A DNA stretch of 64,000 nt, taken from assembly GCA_026120185.1 (NCBI GenBank), contig JANUWF010001179.1:1591501-1655500 (forward strand). The letters run 5' to 3'. This stretch comes from Voacanga thouarsii (lineage: Eukaryota > Streptophyta > Magnoliopsida > Gentianales > Apocynaceae). Under the pieces are notes generated by a model. It did no database searches. It had not been told where the DNA came from and saw only the letters and a program-made list of their open reading frames with translations. A program made the translations under genes and the position numbers. Below, piece after piece: positions 1 to 12,450 of the stretch (its first letter is position 1; the number at the start of each line of letters is the position of its first letter).

Positions 1-2570
1 TGCAGATTTTGATGTACCATATTAGTCAAGACCTAAGTACAGAAAAATTAACAAAAGGTAGAAAGAGAAAAATGTTAACAAAACTAAAAAAAAAAGTTGA
101 TTTTTCAGGGTTCACAGAAGATCTCGAAATTCCCTGTTACTGGGCATAGTAATCTAGCATCATAAATAAAGCAAACTTATTGGCTCTTTTTATTAACTGG
201 ATCGATCTTTCAGCATATTTATGTTTGCACTTTCCTAGTAGGGGTCTTCCCTTTGTAACTGCTACAGGACATACCTTCCTTGACATTGTATTTCATTTCT
301 AATTTTAATAAAATTGTTGGAAGCACCACAAATTTATGTGACCTCACTACTGTTGCTGCTTTTCTATGTTAGGATTGCAATGTCCTCAAACATCAATTGT
401 GACAGATAACAATATGCTAATCACATTGATCAAAGCCATCATTTATATCACCACCATAACTCTAATTCCTTATTGAAGTAAGCCAGGAGAAAGAAGTAAA
501 GTTGGCAACTTTTGGCCAGAGACTAATGCCTCCCTCAACTCTTGCAATCCCCTGAATCATGTAACTATAGGAAATTGATTAAATAGCTAAATTCAACTTC
601 TATACTATAGGAAAAAGTCCCTCCAGCCTGTAAGTCCTTGTGTAATTAACTTAACACCTGAACATTATTTAGTAACAATAAGCAGAAGAAAGGGAACATT
701 TGAACCCTATAGGGTACAAAGTACATTACTCTCGTGCTATATAGCAGCCAAGAGTAACCATTAATTTTTTCTTTGTTATCTAGAAATGAATAGCTTGCTG
801 CTTAGAAAAGAATCAAAAACTTGAATGGAGTTCTGCACTTTAGCATGATTCACGTCACTGTTGGGTACCTTTTTCTAACACACTAAGATAAGTCAGTATC
901 CAGCATATCATCTTTAGGTGGCAAGGCACAGCATGATACCAAAGTTCTAAAAATCTTATCTTGTACCATATGCCAAATAATCAAAACACTCAAATTTTCA
1001 TATAGCACACCTTCAACCATAAATATACTATCAAATTATAAGCAAAGGCAGAAATATGAAGTAAATATCACAAATGAATAATCAACCATTGTATTGCATA
1101 ATAAAGGAAAATTATGTCTTTTCATCGAAAAAATTTACATTTGATCACATGTTACATACAAGCGGGTAATGAGCTATATACTGTGTGCAATTCAACTATT
1201 CTCCCAAAATTTACAATGAATTTGGGAAAGAAGAAAAAGAACAAGTTGTAAAGGTACACATGACTATATGATCTATGGTATGAAGGGAGTAGCTGCACGA
1301 GTTAAGGTAATTGGATAGACTTATTGCCTAGTTGCAGCAGTACTTTGAAACAGAAGTGACATAGAAATACTGTAAGAAAAATCTTGTTGTTTTGCCCGGT
1401 GTTTCCTGCTTTTCCTAACCAAAATGCATTCTACAATTATTCCTTCATTGCTATAGGACTTAAACATCATTTAATCCATTCCATTCTTCATTTTAACGAC
1501 AATTAATCTTCCTATTTTCAGTCATGAAGGAAGCAATTTTTCCATGTATACACAACAACAAAACCGGCAGCCATGACATGAACATATTAACCTTCTATTT
1601 TCTCCAACAATTACTTAATTTTCTGCTTCATTTCTTTCTGCTACATATGTAGTCATGATCAATCCTTCACACACCTTCAAACACACAACACAACGAATTG
1701 CCCCTAAATTCCACTACCACATGGCACACATACAAACAGCTTTGTAACATAAATTTCTACTAACCATAATTCATAATTCAAGTGTATTTCCTTGAAAACT
1801 TTTGCCACCATTGAATAAGATTAAAAAAAAAGTTTATCCCTACACCAAATGACTCTTTAAAGAGATCCTAATCTTCTTCCTTAAAGAGTTACAAGTGATA
1901 ATATTCCTTAAGAAAATTGTGTAAAGCCCCTTTCATTTCAAAGATGTGCTGAACAAAACTACAAACTTGGCAACCACAAAACCTGAATAAGAGCAAGACT
2001 TAGAAATTTAGAAACAAATTAGAAAAAAAGGTGTGCTGAAAAATTTAGTCCTACCAGCATTTTTTCTAGACACTTCACTCACATTTTTACAACAAAATCA
2101 CAACTCCAACTCCTCAAAACCACAACATAAATATCAGTACAACACCAACACATCAACAATCAAACACCCCAATAAAGTTTAAAAGAAAAGGTGCAATAAG
2201 TTTTCCACTCTTGTGATAGATTTATGAAGATTTAATTTTTTTTATATGCATTAAATAAGAATAATACCAATGCTACTTGGGGACAGCTTCAACCTTGTTC
2301 GACTGAAATCCCCACAGATTCCCGCATCTCTGCCAGTCTAAGAAAACACATAAATCAATAACGTCACTAGTTTTGGACATTTGAACAATCCACAAAAAAA
2401 TTTAAAAAAAATAGAATATGGTGGGACTTTGAGCAAAAAGCTGCTAAATAATCAACAAATGGTCACGATTTTATTAGATAAATAAAACGAAATTAATATG
2501 TTCAATTGAATACATCCAAAAGAAATGTTTATTATATATAAACATGTCTCAAAATTCTAACATATTATAA
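1..2570. other. AT-rich stretch, no gene recognised
   Basis: No long reading frame or recognisable protein is visible on either strand. It lies downstream of the minus-strand transposase and is probably part of the same CACTA element, but no CACTA terminus (CACTACTAG...) or cluster of TACCAAC motifs is seen here, so the distal end of the element is probably outside the window. Confidence 0.5.
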
Positions 2571-5500
2571 CTATTCACTTTCACTACAAAATTCGCTATC
2601 TACTTCATCTTCTGACTCTGAAGTAGATATTACTGTATTAGATTCATCGGAACTACTTTTCAAGTCTTCGTCATTCTCTTGCAAACTAACATTAACAGAG
2701 GGATCCACATCTTCATAAATATTGTTTGGGTCCCTTAGATTGTCTAATGGATCATCCATAATATCAATACTTGGATTCTGCACTTCATTTTCTTGCAATG
2801 CACTATCAATTGTAGCCATCTCTAACTTCATCTTGCAGCAACATGACAAACATGTAACCAATCTGCAGTATCCTTTCTGGGACTTGGATATGGTATGAAA
2901 TACACTTGAGTTGCTTGAAATGCAAGTGCAAATGGCTCAAATTTGTTCCATAATCTTTTAGGATTAATATCAAGCAGTTTGTACCTAGGATGAATTCTTA
3001 CTCCCACGTCATGTCTTGGATCATACCAATCACAATGAAATAAATAGGCATGTTTAACAGGCAAACCAGGATACTCTAGCTCCACCACTTCCTTCAAAGT
3101 ACCATAGTAATCCACTGTGCCTCCATCATCATTATTTCAACCTTTTATGCATACGCCACTATTTGTAGTGGCTTGTCCTTTGATATGAACAAGTGTGTGA
3201 AAGTTGTAGCCATTAACAAAAAACTGTGTGTAAGTGTGCACAAATCTCTTTAGCCCCGAACTCAGATGTTTTATTTTACCGTTTGAAACATTGTTATCTG
3301 GATCATGCACCTATTTGACACAAAAATATTATAACTAAAAAAGATGAAGTTAATTAGAATAGAAATTTGGGATGACATGACATTAGATATATTCTTACAT
3401 ATTCCTTCAACCATTGGACAAACTCTCTTTCCAATGCTAACTCTAAATCAGAATTAGAAATGTTGGTTGTGTTAGAGCGCTTCTCAACCTTGAACAGTCT
3501 GAATTTTATTAAAATAAAAAAAAATGGTGAGATGTTAAAATTTATGTCATTCCAAAACAATTTGTGCAAATTCATACTCACTCCACATATGGTTGGACCT
3601 CTTCGGTATTTAGCAACACATACAATGCAGCTGCATCATACTCTTTATCTGATAGGCACCTCGTCTTTGCAGCACCTGATGGCCGCCCAGGACAGCTAAA
3701 TATTGAAATACTTGACCTCGTTAACTCATCAAAACCATCACCATCGTCATTTCGTTCAACCCTTCTACTCTTTATTTTGACATTACGATCAAAGTAAAGA
3801 GTACAAGCGTCGAAACTTCTTCAACTAGGTATGCATTGCAAATTGAAATTTCAACTCTTGCTTTATTTTTCACCTTCTTCTTTAAATTGTACAAGAACCT
3901 ATGGTTGGAGATTTATCAATATGGATATTAACAAATTGAGGTTTAAAAAATAATAAATTACATATTTAACTAACCTCTCAAAAGGATACATCCACCTATA
4001 TTGCACAGGACCTCCCACTAAAGCTTCATACGGTAAGTGGATTGGCAAATTTTCCATTGAATCAAAAAAGCTTGGTGGAAAAATTTTCTCCAATTTGCAT
4101 ATTATCATATCAATATTCTTTTCTAGTTTCAAAATTTGTTCAACACGTAACATTCTACAAGTCAAGTCCTTGAAGAACAAGCTCAATCCTGTTAGAGCAT
4201 TGCTGACATCATCTGGAAGCAAATAGCGAAACGCTATTGGTATCAACCGAAGCATGAATACATGACAATCATGGCTCTTAAGGCCAAATAATTTGCATTG
4301 CTTCTCATCCACACATCTTGACAAATTGGAAACATACCCATCTGGGAATTTCAAAGATTTAATCCACTCACAAAAAATTTTTCAAGCATTTTTTTTTTCC
4401 ATACAATAGCATGCCTTTAGTTTCTTGGTACCTTCTTCTACTTACTCTAAATCCCTTCGTCGGCAAATCTCACGTAAATCTCTCCTTGAATTCTCATGGC
4501 CTTTTGTCTTCCCCTTCACGTCAAAGGCTGTATTGAAGATATTATGAAAAAACTTCTTAATAATATGCATTACATCAAGATTATGGCTAATGACATTTGT
4601 CCTCCAATATGGTAAGCTCCAAAATATACTTTGCTTGCTCCAATTGTGGGATTTCCCATATTCTTTAGGTACGTGATTTCCACCATTTTCAATGACAGTT
4701 GGAAAATCCTTCAGCTGTGCCCATATTTCATCCCTACTTAGTCTACGTGGGGGTCCTAAATCCTCAATTCGGTTCTTTCTAAATGAGCTCTTATTCTTCC
4801 GAAAAGGGTGGTGTAATGGTAAAAACTGTCGATGGCAATCAAAGAAGCATTGCTTTTTAGAGTTTTGAAGCCTGAATGCCTTTGATTTTTCCATACAATA
4901 TGGACAAGATAATCTACCAGCTGTACTCCACCCAAACAACATGACATATGCTGGGAAATCACTGACCATCCACATTAGAGCAGCTTTCATCTGAAAATTT
5001 TACTTCTTTGAAATGTCATATGTAAGAACTACGACTTCTCATAGATGTAGCAATTCATCAACCAAATGCTGCAAATAGACATCGAGCTTCTTCTTGGGGT
5101 TCATAGGACCAGGTATTATTGTACTAAGGAAAATATATAGCGTTTTCATGCACATACCAGGTGGTAAATTATATAGTGTTACCATCACAGGCCAACACGA
5201 ATACTGCTTACTAGACATCCCAAATGGAGCAAAACCATCAGTGGAAAGTCCAAGTCTTACATTTCGAGCCTCAGAAGAAAATGTTGGGTGTGTGCTATTG
5301 AAAACCTTCCAAGCTTCTACATCAGAAGGATGACTAATAGTGCTCTGAATGGATTCATGTTCCGCATGCCATCTCATATGCTCAGCTGTAGCTTTCGAAG
5401 CATACAAGCGTTGCAATCTTGCTGTTAATGGGAGGTAGTGCATTCTCGCATATGCTACATTTTTCTCCATGCCTGAACTTTCTTTTTTTGGCTTCCATCT

Positions 5501-6243
5501 AGGATGGTTGCAAAACATACAGTGTGTGAACCCAATACAGTCTTTGTGAAAAAGCATACAACCATTTACACAACAATTTATTTGTTCATACGGAAGTCCT
5601 AACCCAGATACAAGCTTTTTTGTCTCACAAAAGTTTTTAGGTAGCTTATCCTCTTCAGGTGTGACATCTTTAATCAGCTGTGATATTGCATCATAATAGG
5701 TTTCAGGTAAGTTATAATCAGACTTAATGTTTAGAAGTCGCACAACTGTAGATAACTGGGAGTGATTACACCCTGGCCATAAAGGCTCATCTGCAGTATG
5801 TAGCATATCATAGAAACTTTGTGCATTCGTATTAGGCTCTTCTTCCATCTGTATAGTTTTATTAAATCTTATATCATGTCCTGTTGCATCAAATACCATT
5901 TCCCTAATTTAATGGCTTACAATAGGACTTTCCTCCCTTTCATCATCAACCTCTATGCTATTCCTTCGCTGTGAACTAAAAATGTAAGGTTCCCCATGAG
6001 CATGCCATTGATAGTAATTTGGGATAAATCCCTTCTGACACAAATGTAGCTTTACATCATCTACCTCAGAAAACCTATGGTTTTTGCACTTTGAGCATGG
6101 ACACCTTATTTTGCCCCCACTAGTAAAATCAACTTGTGTAGTTGCAAATTGAACAAACTTATCAATTCTATGAAGAAACTCCCTTATTAACCCTTTTTAC
6201 CAGGTAAGAGCCTATTATACATGCATGCTTGAGCTTCTGTCAT
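2571..6243 (-). pseudogene. CACTA TNP2-family transposase, broken by stops and frameshifts
   Basis: This is the main transposase of a CACTA element, which would bind element ends and cut and paste it in the nucleus. On the minus strand the order is: a transposase-associated N-terminal domain (about 6243-5940, with the CPCSKCKNH motif); the Transposase_21/tnp2 core (about 5899-4442, with STDGFAPFG and CPYCMEKSKAF); a DUF4218-like region (about 4354-3960, with MKSHDCHVFM-type and GGPVQYRWMYPFER motifs); a short exon with AALYVLLNTEE (about 3600-3720); a DUF4216-like region (3310-2830, FHCDWYDP); and an acidic tail to 2571. Breaks include a 1-nt shift near 6185, stops near 5907, 5040, 5002 and 3140, and a frame change near 2850. 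The stops near 5040 and 5002 replace usual family Trp and Gln codons. The upstream start is uncertain because 5' introns are likely. The domain order is secure; function is surely lost. Confidence 0.9.
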
Positions 6244-8339
6244 CGTACCAACCTACGTTTGGAGACAAGCTATATCACCCATTCACCCGAAATACACACA
6301 AGCTTTTACACATTTCTCATGCATATACACACATATACAAATGAAGATCAAATTTATAATGGATCATACCACCACCAAGGAGCAAAAAGAAAAAAAAAGA
6401 TAGAATAGAAGGAGATCATACAATACCCAACAGAAATATCTAGTGTTTTTGTTAGAACCGACATCAACCAAAGAAAGTAAATATCAAGGTGGATTGTTCA
6501 TAGGAAGAAAAAAAAGATGGAATAGAAGGATGCCAGCTTTAAAATAATGATGAAAATAGATCATAAATCTTCTTTCTTTCCTCCAAAAATTCACCGTCTG
6601 GTGAAGTGAACTTCACATAAATAAACCAAAATTTTAAGTAATGTACAAAGCATTCCATAGAGATAAAGAGTAGAAAATGAAACATAGCAGCACTCAAAAA
6701 TTTTACTCCTCTGTATTGTACCTCTCTCTCTCTCCTATTCTTTTTCCCATTTTTTTTCCCTATTGAATATCAAATAACAAATGCAAACTTCAAGAGTAGG
6801 AGACAATCTATTGGAAAGAAACCATATCTACTATGCTTCTTCTCCTATTTTGCAAACCTTTTGCAATTGTCAAGCTGTTAAGATGTCTAATAATTAACAG
6901 CTGCAAGCTTCTCACTTAGGAATTCAACTTTCTTATTCCACCACAAGTGGATCAACTCACATAACATCATGTAGTTTTAATTCAGCAGCACAAAAGCTTC
7001 ATTATTGCTGCTGCAGTTTTGAACCACTGTTTTTTAATCAAGCAATATTCGAGGCTTTCCTTATTTTCTAAAGTAATCACAAATATTTGCAACTACCCAC
7101 ATTCAAACTGAAGCAAAAACCTATTCAAATTGAAGTAGAAACCCACATTCGAACTGAAGCAAAAAACCCACGTTTGAACTAAGGCCACAGTAAACATAGC
7201 AACAACAAACTAGTAAACTCAAATTTCAAAATCTCGTTTCAAAATTAACACAAATTTCACACGTCTCAACACGAAGGTGGCATAATCAAGTTAAAATTAT
7301 GTCTCAAACAACAATCAAATCGACGAAATAGTACAATAAAGATGCCGCTGTTACCTGCAGTGTACTTTGAAGGTGCAAACTTAGGCGAATGTAGCCTGAG
7401 ATCTGAGATATTTTGATGGCTTTTCTTTGTCTCTGTGTGCGTTAAGGTGTGTCGCAACTGATGAGAGGGAGAGCCTTGCAGTGAAGAATGGCAACGGTAT
7501 TAGCACCGACAAACAACGGCAAGCACCAAGAGGGAGAGGGTTAGGTTGTGGGTGAGAGTGGGATTGCAATTTAATTTACGTTTTTTATTTTTTATGTTAT
7601 TACATTTTTTTCCTTCTTATATTTATAAAGTTGAATTATAATTAAGTTACTATATTTCTAATTCATATAATATATAAAAATTAATTATATATATTTACAT
7701 TTTTGTGTATATATAAATAATAGTATTGCAATATTTTATGCATAATATATATATATATATATATATATAAACATAATAACTATACTTATACATATATATA
7801 TATATTTATATAATTATTATCAAAACTACTTAGTTTTTAATTTTAAGTTATGCTATTTTATCTCTTCTTATTGCCTAGACATTATTTCTTAATTCAAAAA
7901 AATTAGTATAACTTTTTCAATCCTTTTTTAAACAAATTTAATTTTGAGAATCAAATAAATGGAATTAAATTTTTTTTTTTACCTTGTAATTCTTTGTTTC
8001 TAAGTTTATTGATCTTATAATTTATGATATGAACATAACCACATAAATATACATTTAAAAGATGAAATAGATATAACTAATTAGATAGATTACTTTTAAA
8101 ATAATATATAATATCATTATTTGATTTGATACGTCATATTTCTGCTATAATTATTAGGCTCAATTTAGAGATCCTTTCAATTCCAATGAATTTCATTTTA
8201 ATTTATTAATTTTGAAGCTATTCCCAAATATAGCCCCAATATTTGTATATAAATATAAAATATAAAAGTATTGTTTAAACAGAATGATTGAATTTCACTT
8301 TAAACAAATGTTTGTCAATAGGCATAATCTACCAAATAA
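6244..8339. other. CACTA 5' noncoding region
   Basis: This lies between the transposase and the tandem array. It probably holds 5' introns or untranslated exons of the transposase. One possible leader exon with a CAG/GTAACA donor lies near 7356-7570 on the minus strand; this is inference only. A CT-rich run sits at 6722-6735. The part beyond 7570 is extremely AT-rich. Confidence 0.4.
7745..7769. repeat. (AT)n microsatellite
   Basis: An uninterrupted run of alternating A and T in the AT-rich 5' zone of the CACTA element. Confidence 0.9.
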
Positions 8340-9510
8340 TTTTGGCCGGTTATATAGAAAAATATATTCAATTATTTTCAAATTTGTTCATGATAATTTT
8401 GTTAGAGATTTCATAAAATATAACGATTGGATCTTTAATTTGATATGCTTTTCTTAATAAATGCATTAGGTTTTGTGCCATGATATACAAATTATGCTAT
8501 ATTATGTGAAAAATACAGAGATTAAATTTGGTCATAATACTTTTTTTAATAATTTTAACAAATCTAACAGTTGAGTTTTTAATTTGATATGTTTATCCTT
8601 ATAAATGTGTTATGTTGTGGGCTGTTATATAGAGATTATGCTACATTATGTGACAAAATATATCTAATTATATTCAAATTTAGTCACAATACTTTTTTTA
8701 ATAATTGTAACAAATTTGACGATTGGATCGTAAATTTGACGTGCTTATATTAATGAGAGTTAGGTTATTGGTCGTTATATAGAGATTATGATACATTATA
8801 TAGCTAAATATATCCAATTACCTTCAAATTTGGTCACAATACTTTTTTTAATATTTTTAACAAATCTAACAGTTAGATTATAAGTTTGATGTGCTTATAT
8901 TTACGAACGAATTAGGTTATTGGCCGTTATATAGAGATTATGCTAGATTGTGTACCTACATATATCTGATTACCTTTAAATTTAGTCACAATACTTTGTT
9001 TAGTACTTTTAACAAATCTAACGGTTGGATCGTCAATTTGACGTCCTTATATTTACAAACGAGTTAGGTTATTGGCCATTATATAGAGATTATGCTAGAT
9101 TGTGTACCTACATATATCCGATTACCTTCAAATTTGGTCACAATACTTTGTTTAGTACTTTTAACAAATCTAACGGTTGGATTGTCAATTTGACATGCTT
9201 ATATTTACAAATGAGTTAGGTTATTGGCTGTTATATAGAGATTATGTTGGATTGTGTACCTAAATATATCCGATTACCTTCAAATTTGGTCACGATACTT
9301 TTTTTAGTACTTTTAACAAATCTAAGGGTTGGATTGTCAATTTGACGTGCTTATATTTACGAACGAGTTAGGTTATTGGCCGTTATATAGAGATTATGCT
9401 GGATTGTGTACCTAAATATATCCGATTACCTTCAAATTTGGTCACAATATTTTTTTAGTACTTTTAACAAATATAATGGCTCAATCATCAATTTGACGTT
9501 CTTATCTTCA
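8340..9510. repeat. 152-bp tandem array inside the CACTA element
   Basis: A unit containing the landmark GTTATATAGAGATTATG recurs at about 8345, 8477, 8621, 8771, 8923, 9075, 9227 and 9379. The spacing is about 133 and 144 bp for the leftmost units, 150 for the next, then exactly 152 bp. Each unit also carries CTTCAAATTTGGTCACAATAC and ACAAATCTAACGGTTGGAT-like blocks. Units at 8923-9500 are nearly identical and those to the left are progressively diverged. Position next to the subterminal zone suggests an expanded element-end or upstream regulatory module. Confidence 0.9.
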
Positions 9511-9539
9511 ACAAATCTATTTTTCTTCTACTTAAATGT

Positions 9540-10200
9540 CTACAAACTACCCATGTCTGTTGCTATTTCGTTGGAACATCGACAGGGAAAAAACATTCCT
9601 CTTCCCTTTACCAACAGATTCCCATAAGACATAGTTACCAACCACGCATATTTAATTGGTAATCGGTTGGTAAATATTTTCCTATATGCCTACCAACATA
9701 TTACCAAAAGATTACCAACACAAATATTAACAATGAAATATGCACTATTGGTAATTCGATTTGCAATTTGTTGGAGATTTATTTATTATATTTTCAACGG
9801 ATATGTTGGTTGCTAATGCTGTTGCTAAAAAATAAGCTATCATATTACCAACTATATTACCAACTGCATTAGCTACCAACTACCCACTTTGGTTGGTATT
9901 CTGTTGGTATATTGGCGGGAACAATATTCCCTCTCTATTACCAACAGATTACCATCCAACACAGTTACCAACCACTTATATTTTGTTGGTAATTGGTTGG
10001 TACATATTTTCCCTCCCGTTTACCAACACATTACCAATCGACTACCAACAGCAAAATCACCAACAAAATACACATAGTTGGTAATTTGTTGGTAAGTAAC
10101 TGAAATGCAACACATTCCACATTTGTTGGGAATTGGTTGGTAATTTGTTGGTAATTACCAATCGAACTTGATTTGTTGGGAATGGTCTGTTAGTAATTAG
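9540..10200. repeat. CACTA subterminal repeat zone (TACCAAC/GTTGGTA)
   Basis: More than twenty copies of TACCAAC or its complement GTTGGTA occur in both orientations, for example TTACCAACAGATTACC and GGTAATTTGTTGGTAA. In En/Spm such subterminal motifs are binding sites for the TNPA-type protein. The same role here is inferred from position and density. Confidence 0.85.
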
Positions 10201-10217
10201 CCTTTTTCTAGTAGTGA
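10185..10217 (-). repeat. CACTA terminal inverted repeat, transposase-proximal end
   Basis: On the minus strand it begins CACTACTAGAAAAAGGCTAA at 10217 and runs inward into GTTGGTA-type motifs. The adjacent outside sequence resumes a copia RNase H reading frame, which fixes the border. Confidence 0.85.
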
Positions 10218-12450
10218 CATATCCACTAATAGATTTCCATTCATCTTTATTCACTTAGAAGTCTAAAATTGTGTATCCGATTAGAACCAAATTATTAGCC
10301 CTATAAACTCACACAAAATCTCTCGTTCCCTTAATGTACTTGAGGATATGCTTTATAATGTGCTAATGTTCCTCCTTAGGATTTGACTAATATCTGCTAA
10401 CAATGTCTAGAGCAAAACAGATATCGGGCCTTATACAAAGTATAGCATACATGAGACTTCCTATTACCGAGGCATAAGAAATCATACTTATTTTTTATTT
10501 ATCTTCCTATGTTTTAGGACGTTGCTTAGAATATAGGATCAATCCATGCCTAAAAGGTATTAGTACCACTTTACATTGATCCATGCTACACATTGACAAC
10601 ACTTGTCAATATAAGATGCATGGGATAAACCTAGCATTTTTTACTTTTTATCTCTAAGAAACTTTATGCCAAGAATGTAATTGGCTTCCACCAAATCTTT
10701 CGTATTGAATTGACTAGATAATCAAACCTTAATAGATGATAATATCCATACATCATTTTTAATAAGTAGAATATCATTTACATACAGCACCAAGAATGAC
10801 ACATTCTCACCATCCAACTTCTTATATACCACAGTTCATCCATATTTTGATCAAAACCATAAGACCTGATAGTTTCATTAAAATATATGTTCTATGCCTT
10901 TAAAACTTACTTAAGTTCGTGAATAGGCTTTTTAAACTTGCGGACCACATGTTCTTGACTTCTAGCAATGAACCCCTCGGGTTGGGGCATACAGATGTTC
11001 TCACTAAGATTGTCATTAAGGAAGACAGTCTAAACATTCATTTGCCATATCTCTATTCATAATGACAAGTGATGGCAAAGAGTACCCTGATAGATTTAAG
11101 CATAGCTACCGGTAAAAAAGTTTTCTCATAATCAATTTCTTCTTTCTAAGTGAAGCTTTTTGCCACTAACCTTACTTTGAAGGTTTCAACCTTCCCTTCT
11201 ACTCTTCTTTTTCTCATGTATTACACTTAATGAGTTTTATCCCTTCAGGTGCAATAACAAGATCCTAAACTTGATTAACATGCATAAATTCAATCTCTAC
11301 ATTCATTGCTTCAAGCCATTTATCTGCATCAATATCAGCCATAGCCTCCTCGTATCTAGTAGAATCTTATTCCTAATACTCATAAACTAGATCAAAGATC
11401 TGTCCTATCCATCTTTCTAGAATATGAGTTACCTTCCTACTGCAACGAGGCTCCGCTTGTATAGGAGTATTAGGTTGTGCCTTTTGTGGTTCCTCAATTG
11501 TGTGACATTAATTTGAAGAGAATGATATGTTCTTTTCCAATTCCATCGAGCTTAAACCACTAGTGAACATTTTGTGATCATCCTTAAGTATCTAGCATAA
11601 GTGCTAATAAGCACATTTTTCTCCTTAGAATAATCAAATATCTACCTCTAATTTTTTTGGATACCCAACGTCCGATCTTGTTCAAACTTATCCCCTTAAT
11701 CAGTACATAAGTTGGATATTCTAATATTCTAAAATGATTTAAATTGGACTTTCTTCAAATCCACATATCATAAGAAGTCCTAGGCACCAATTTGGAAGGT
11801 TCCAAATTTAGAATGTATGATGTCATTTCTATGGCATATCCCTAAAAAGAAGGAAGAGACACAAAACTCATCATGCTCCTGACCATTTCCAACAATGTTA
11901 TGTTCCTTCTCTCAGCCACTACTTTCTGTTAGGGTGTTCTAAGCGCAGTCAGTTGAGACACTACCTCGTGATATACCATATAGTCCTTAAACTCACTGAG
12001 AAGATACTCTCCACCTCAGTACCTTGATTTGTTTACCTATTTGAAGCTTCACTTCAACCTTATACTTTTTCAGTTTCTCAAAAAGAGTCAGACTTGCGCC
12101 TTATTAAGTAAACATACCTAAAGCATGAGTAATCATCAGTGAACATGATAAAGTATTCGTGTCCATCTCTAACTAGTGTAGTCATTAGACCACAAATATT
12201 GCTATGAACAATGTTAAGTATTTCGTTAGTCTACCTTTTGGTTGAACGACTTTTTAGCTCTTATGTCATGATTTACACTGAGGCCATTCTTCCAATTTCA
12301 TTGAGTCTAAAGGTCCATCATGAATAAGCCTCCAAATCCAATTATGATCAATAGTCCTAATCTAAAGTACTATAAATACAAAATATTAGTCATAGCCTTT
12401 CTCTTCTTATTAGTAAGTTTATCTTCTGTGTTATTGATTTGATAACTAAT
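10218..12450 (-). pseudogene. Ty1/copia pol relic: integrase, RT and RNase H remnants
   Basis: This is a decayed retrotransposon polyprotein read on the minus strand. From high to low coordinates there are a pre-integrase-like stretch (about 12330-12240, HDGPLDS), an integrase core with GGEYL and AERRN (about 12040-11900) and TSYILN (about 11810), reverse transcriptase traces (EGFIARSQEHV near 10970; FLVLYVNDILL-like near 10780), and RNase H-adjacent sequence with MYAILCIRPDICFALDIVSRY near 10450-10390 and NKDEWKSISGY at the border. It is full of stops and small shifts, several replacing family Trp or Gln codons by TAG. The reading frame ends abruptly at 10217 where the CACTA element begins, so the relic was there first. 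No LTR was found. Family assignment is firm; exact limits are not. Confidence 0.85.

Larger units (their letters stand above)
1..10217 (-). mobile_element. CACTA (En/Spm-type) DNA transposon, distal end not seen
   Basis: The right end (5' end relative to the transposase) is seen directly. The plus strand ends ...CTTTTTCTAGTAGTG at 10217, which on the minus strand is CACTACTAGAAAAAGG, a typical CACTA terminal inverted repeat. Inward from it come a subterminal zone of TACCAAC/GTTGGTA motifs, a 152-bp tandem array and a minus-strand TNP2-family transposase relic. The left boundary is not found; 1 is the window edge, not a border. The three bases outside the terminus (plus-strand ACA) are the expected size for a CACTA target duplication, but the partner copy is not visible. 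Confidence 0.85.

Noticed and set aside
347..356. CACTACTGTT near the left edge as the missing CACTA terminus
   Set aside because: It lacks the TAGAAAAAGG continuation, has no TACCAAC motifs inward and no copia RNase H sequence outside.
2280..2345. Possible short minus-strand exon (RLAEMRESVGISVEQ)
   Set aside because: Splice-like edges exist, but it is a single short stretch without partner exons or recognised similarity.
7266..7569. Minus-strand small frames as a separate gene
   Set aside because: No recognisable protein; at most a leader exon of the CACTA transposase.
9893..10254. Small open frames in 9025-10254 as genes
   Set aside because: They lie wholly in the tandem array and subterminal repeats; the peptides just translate TACCAAC/GTTGGTA repeats or copia flank.
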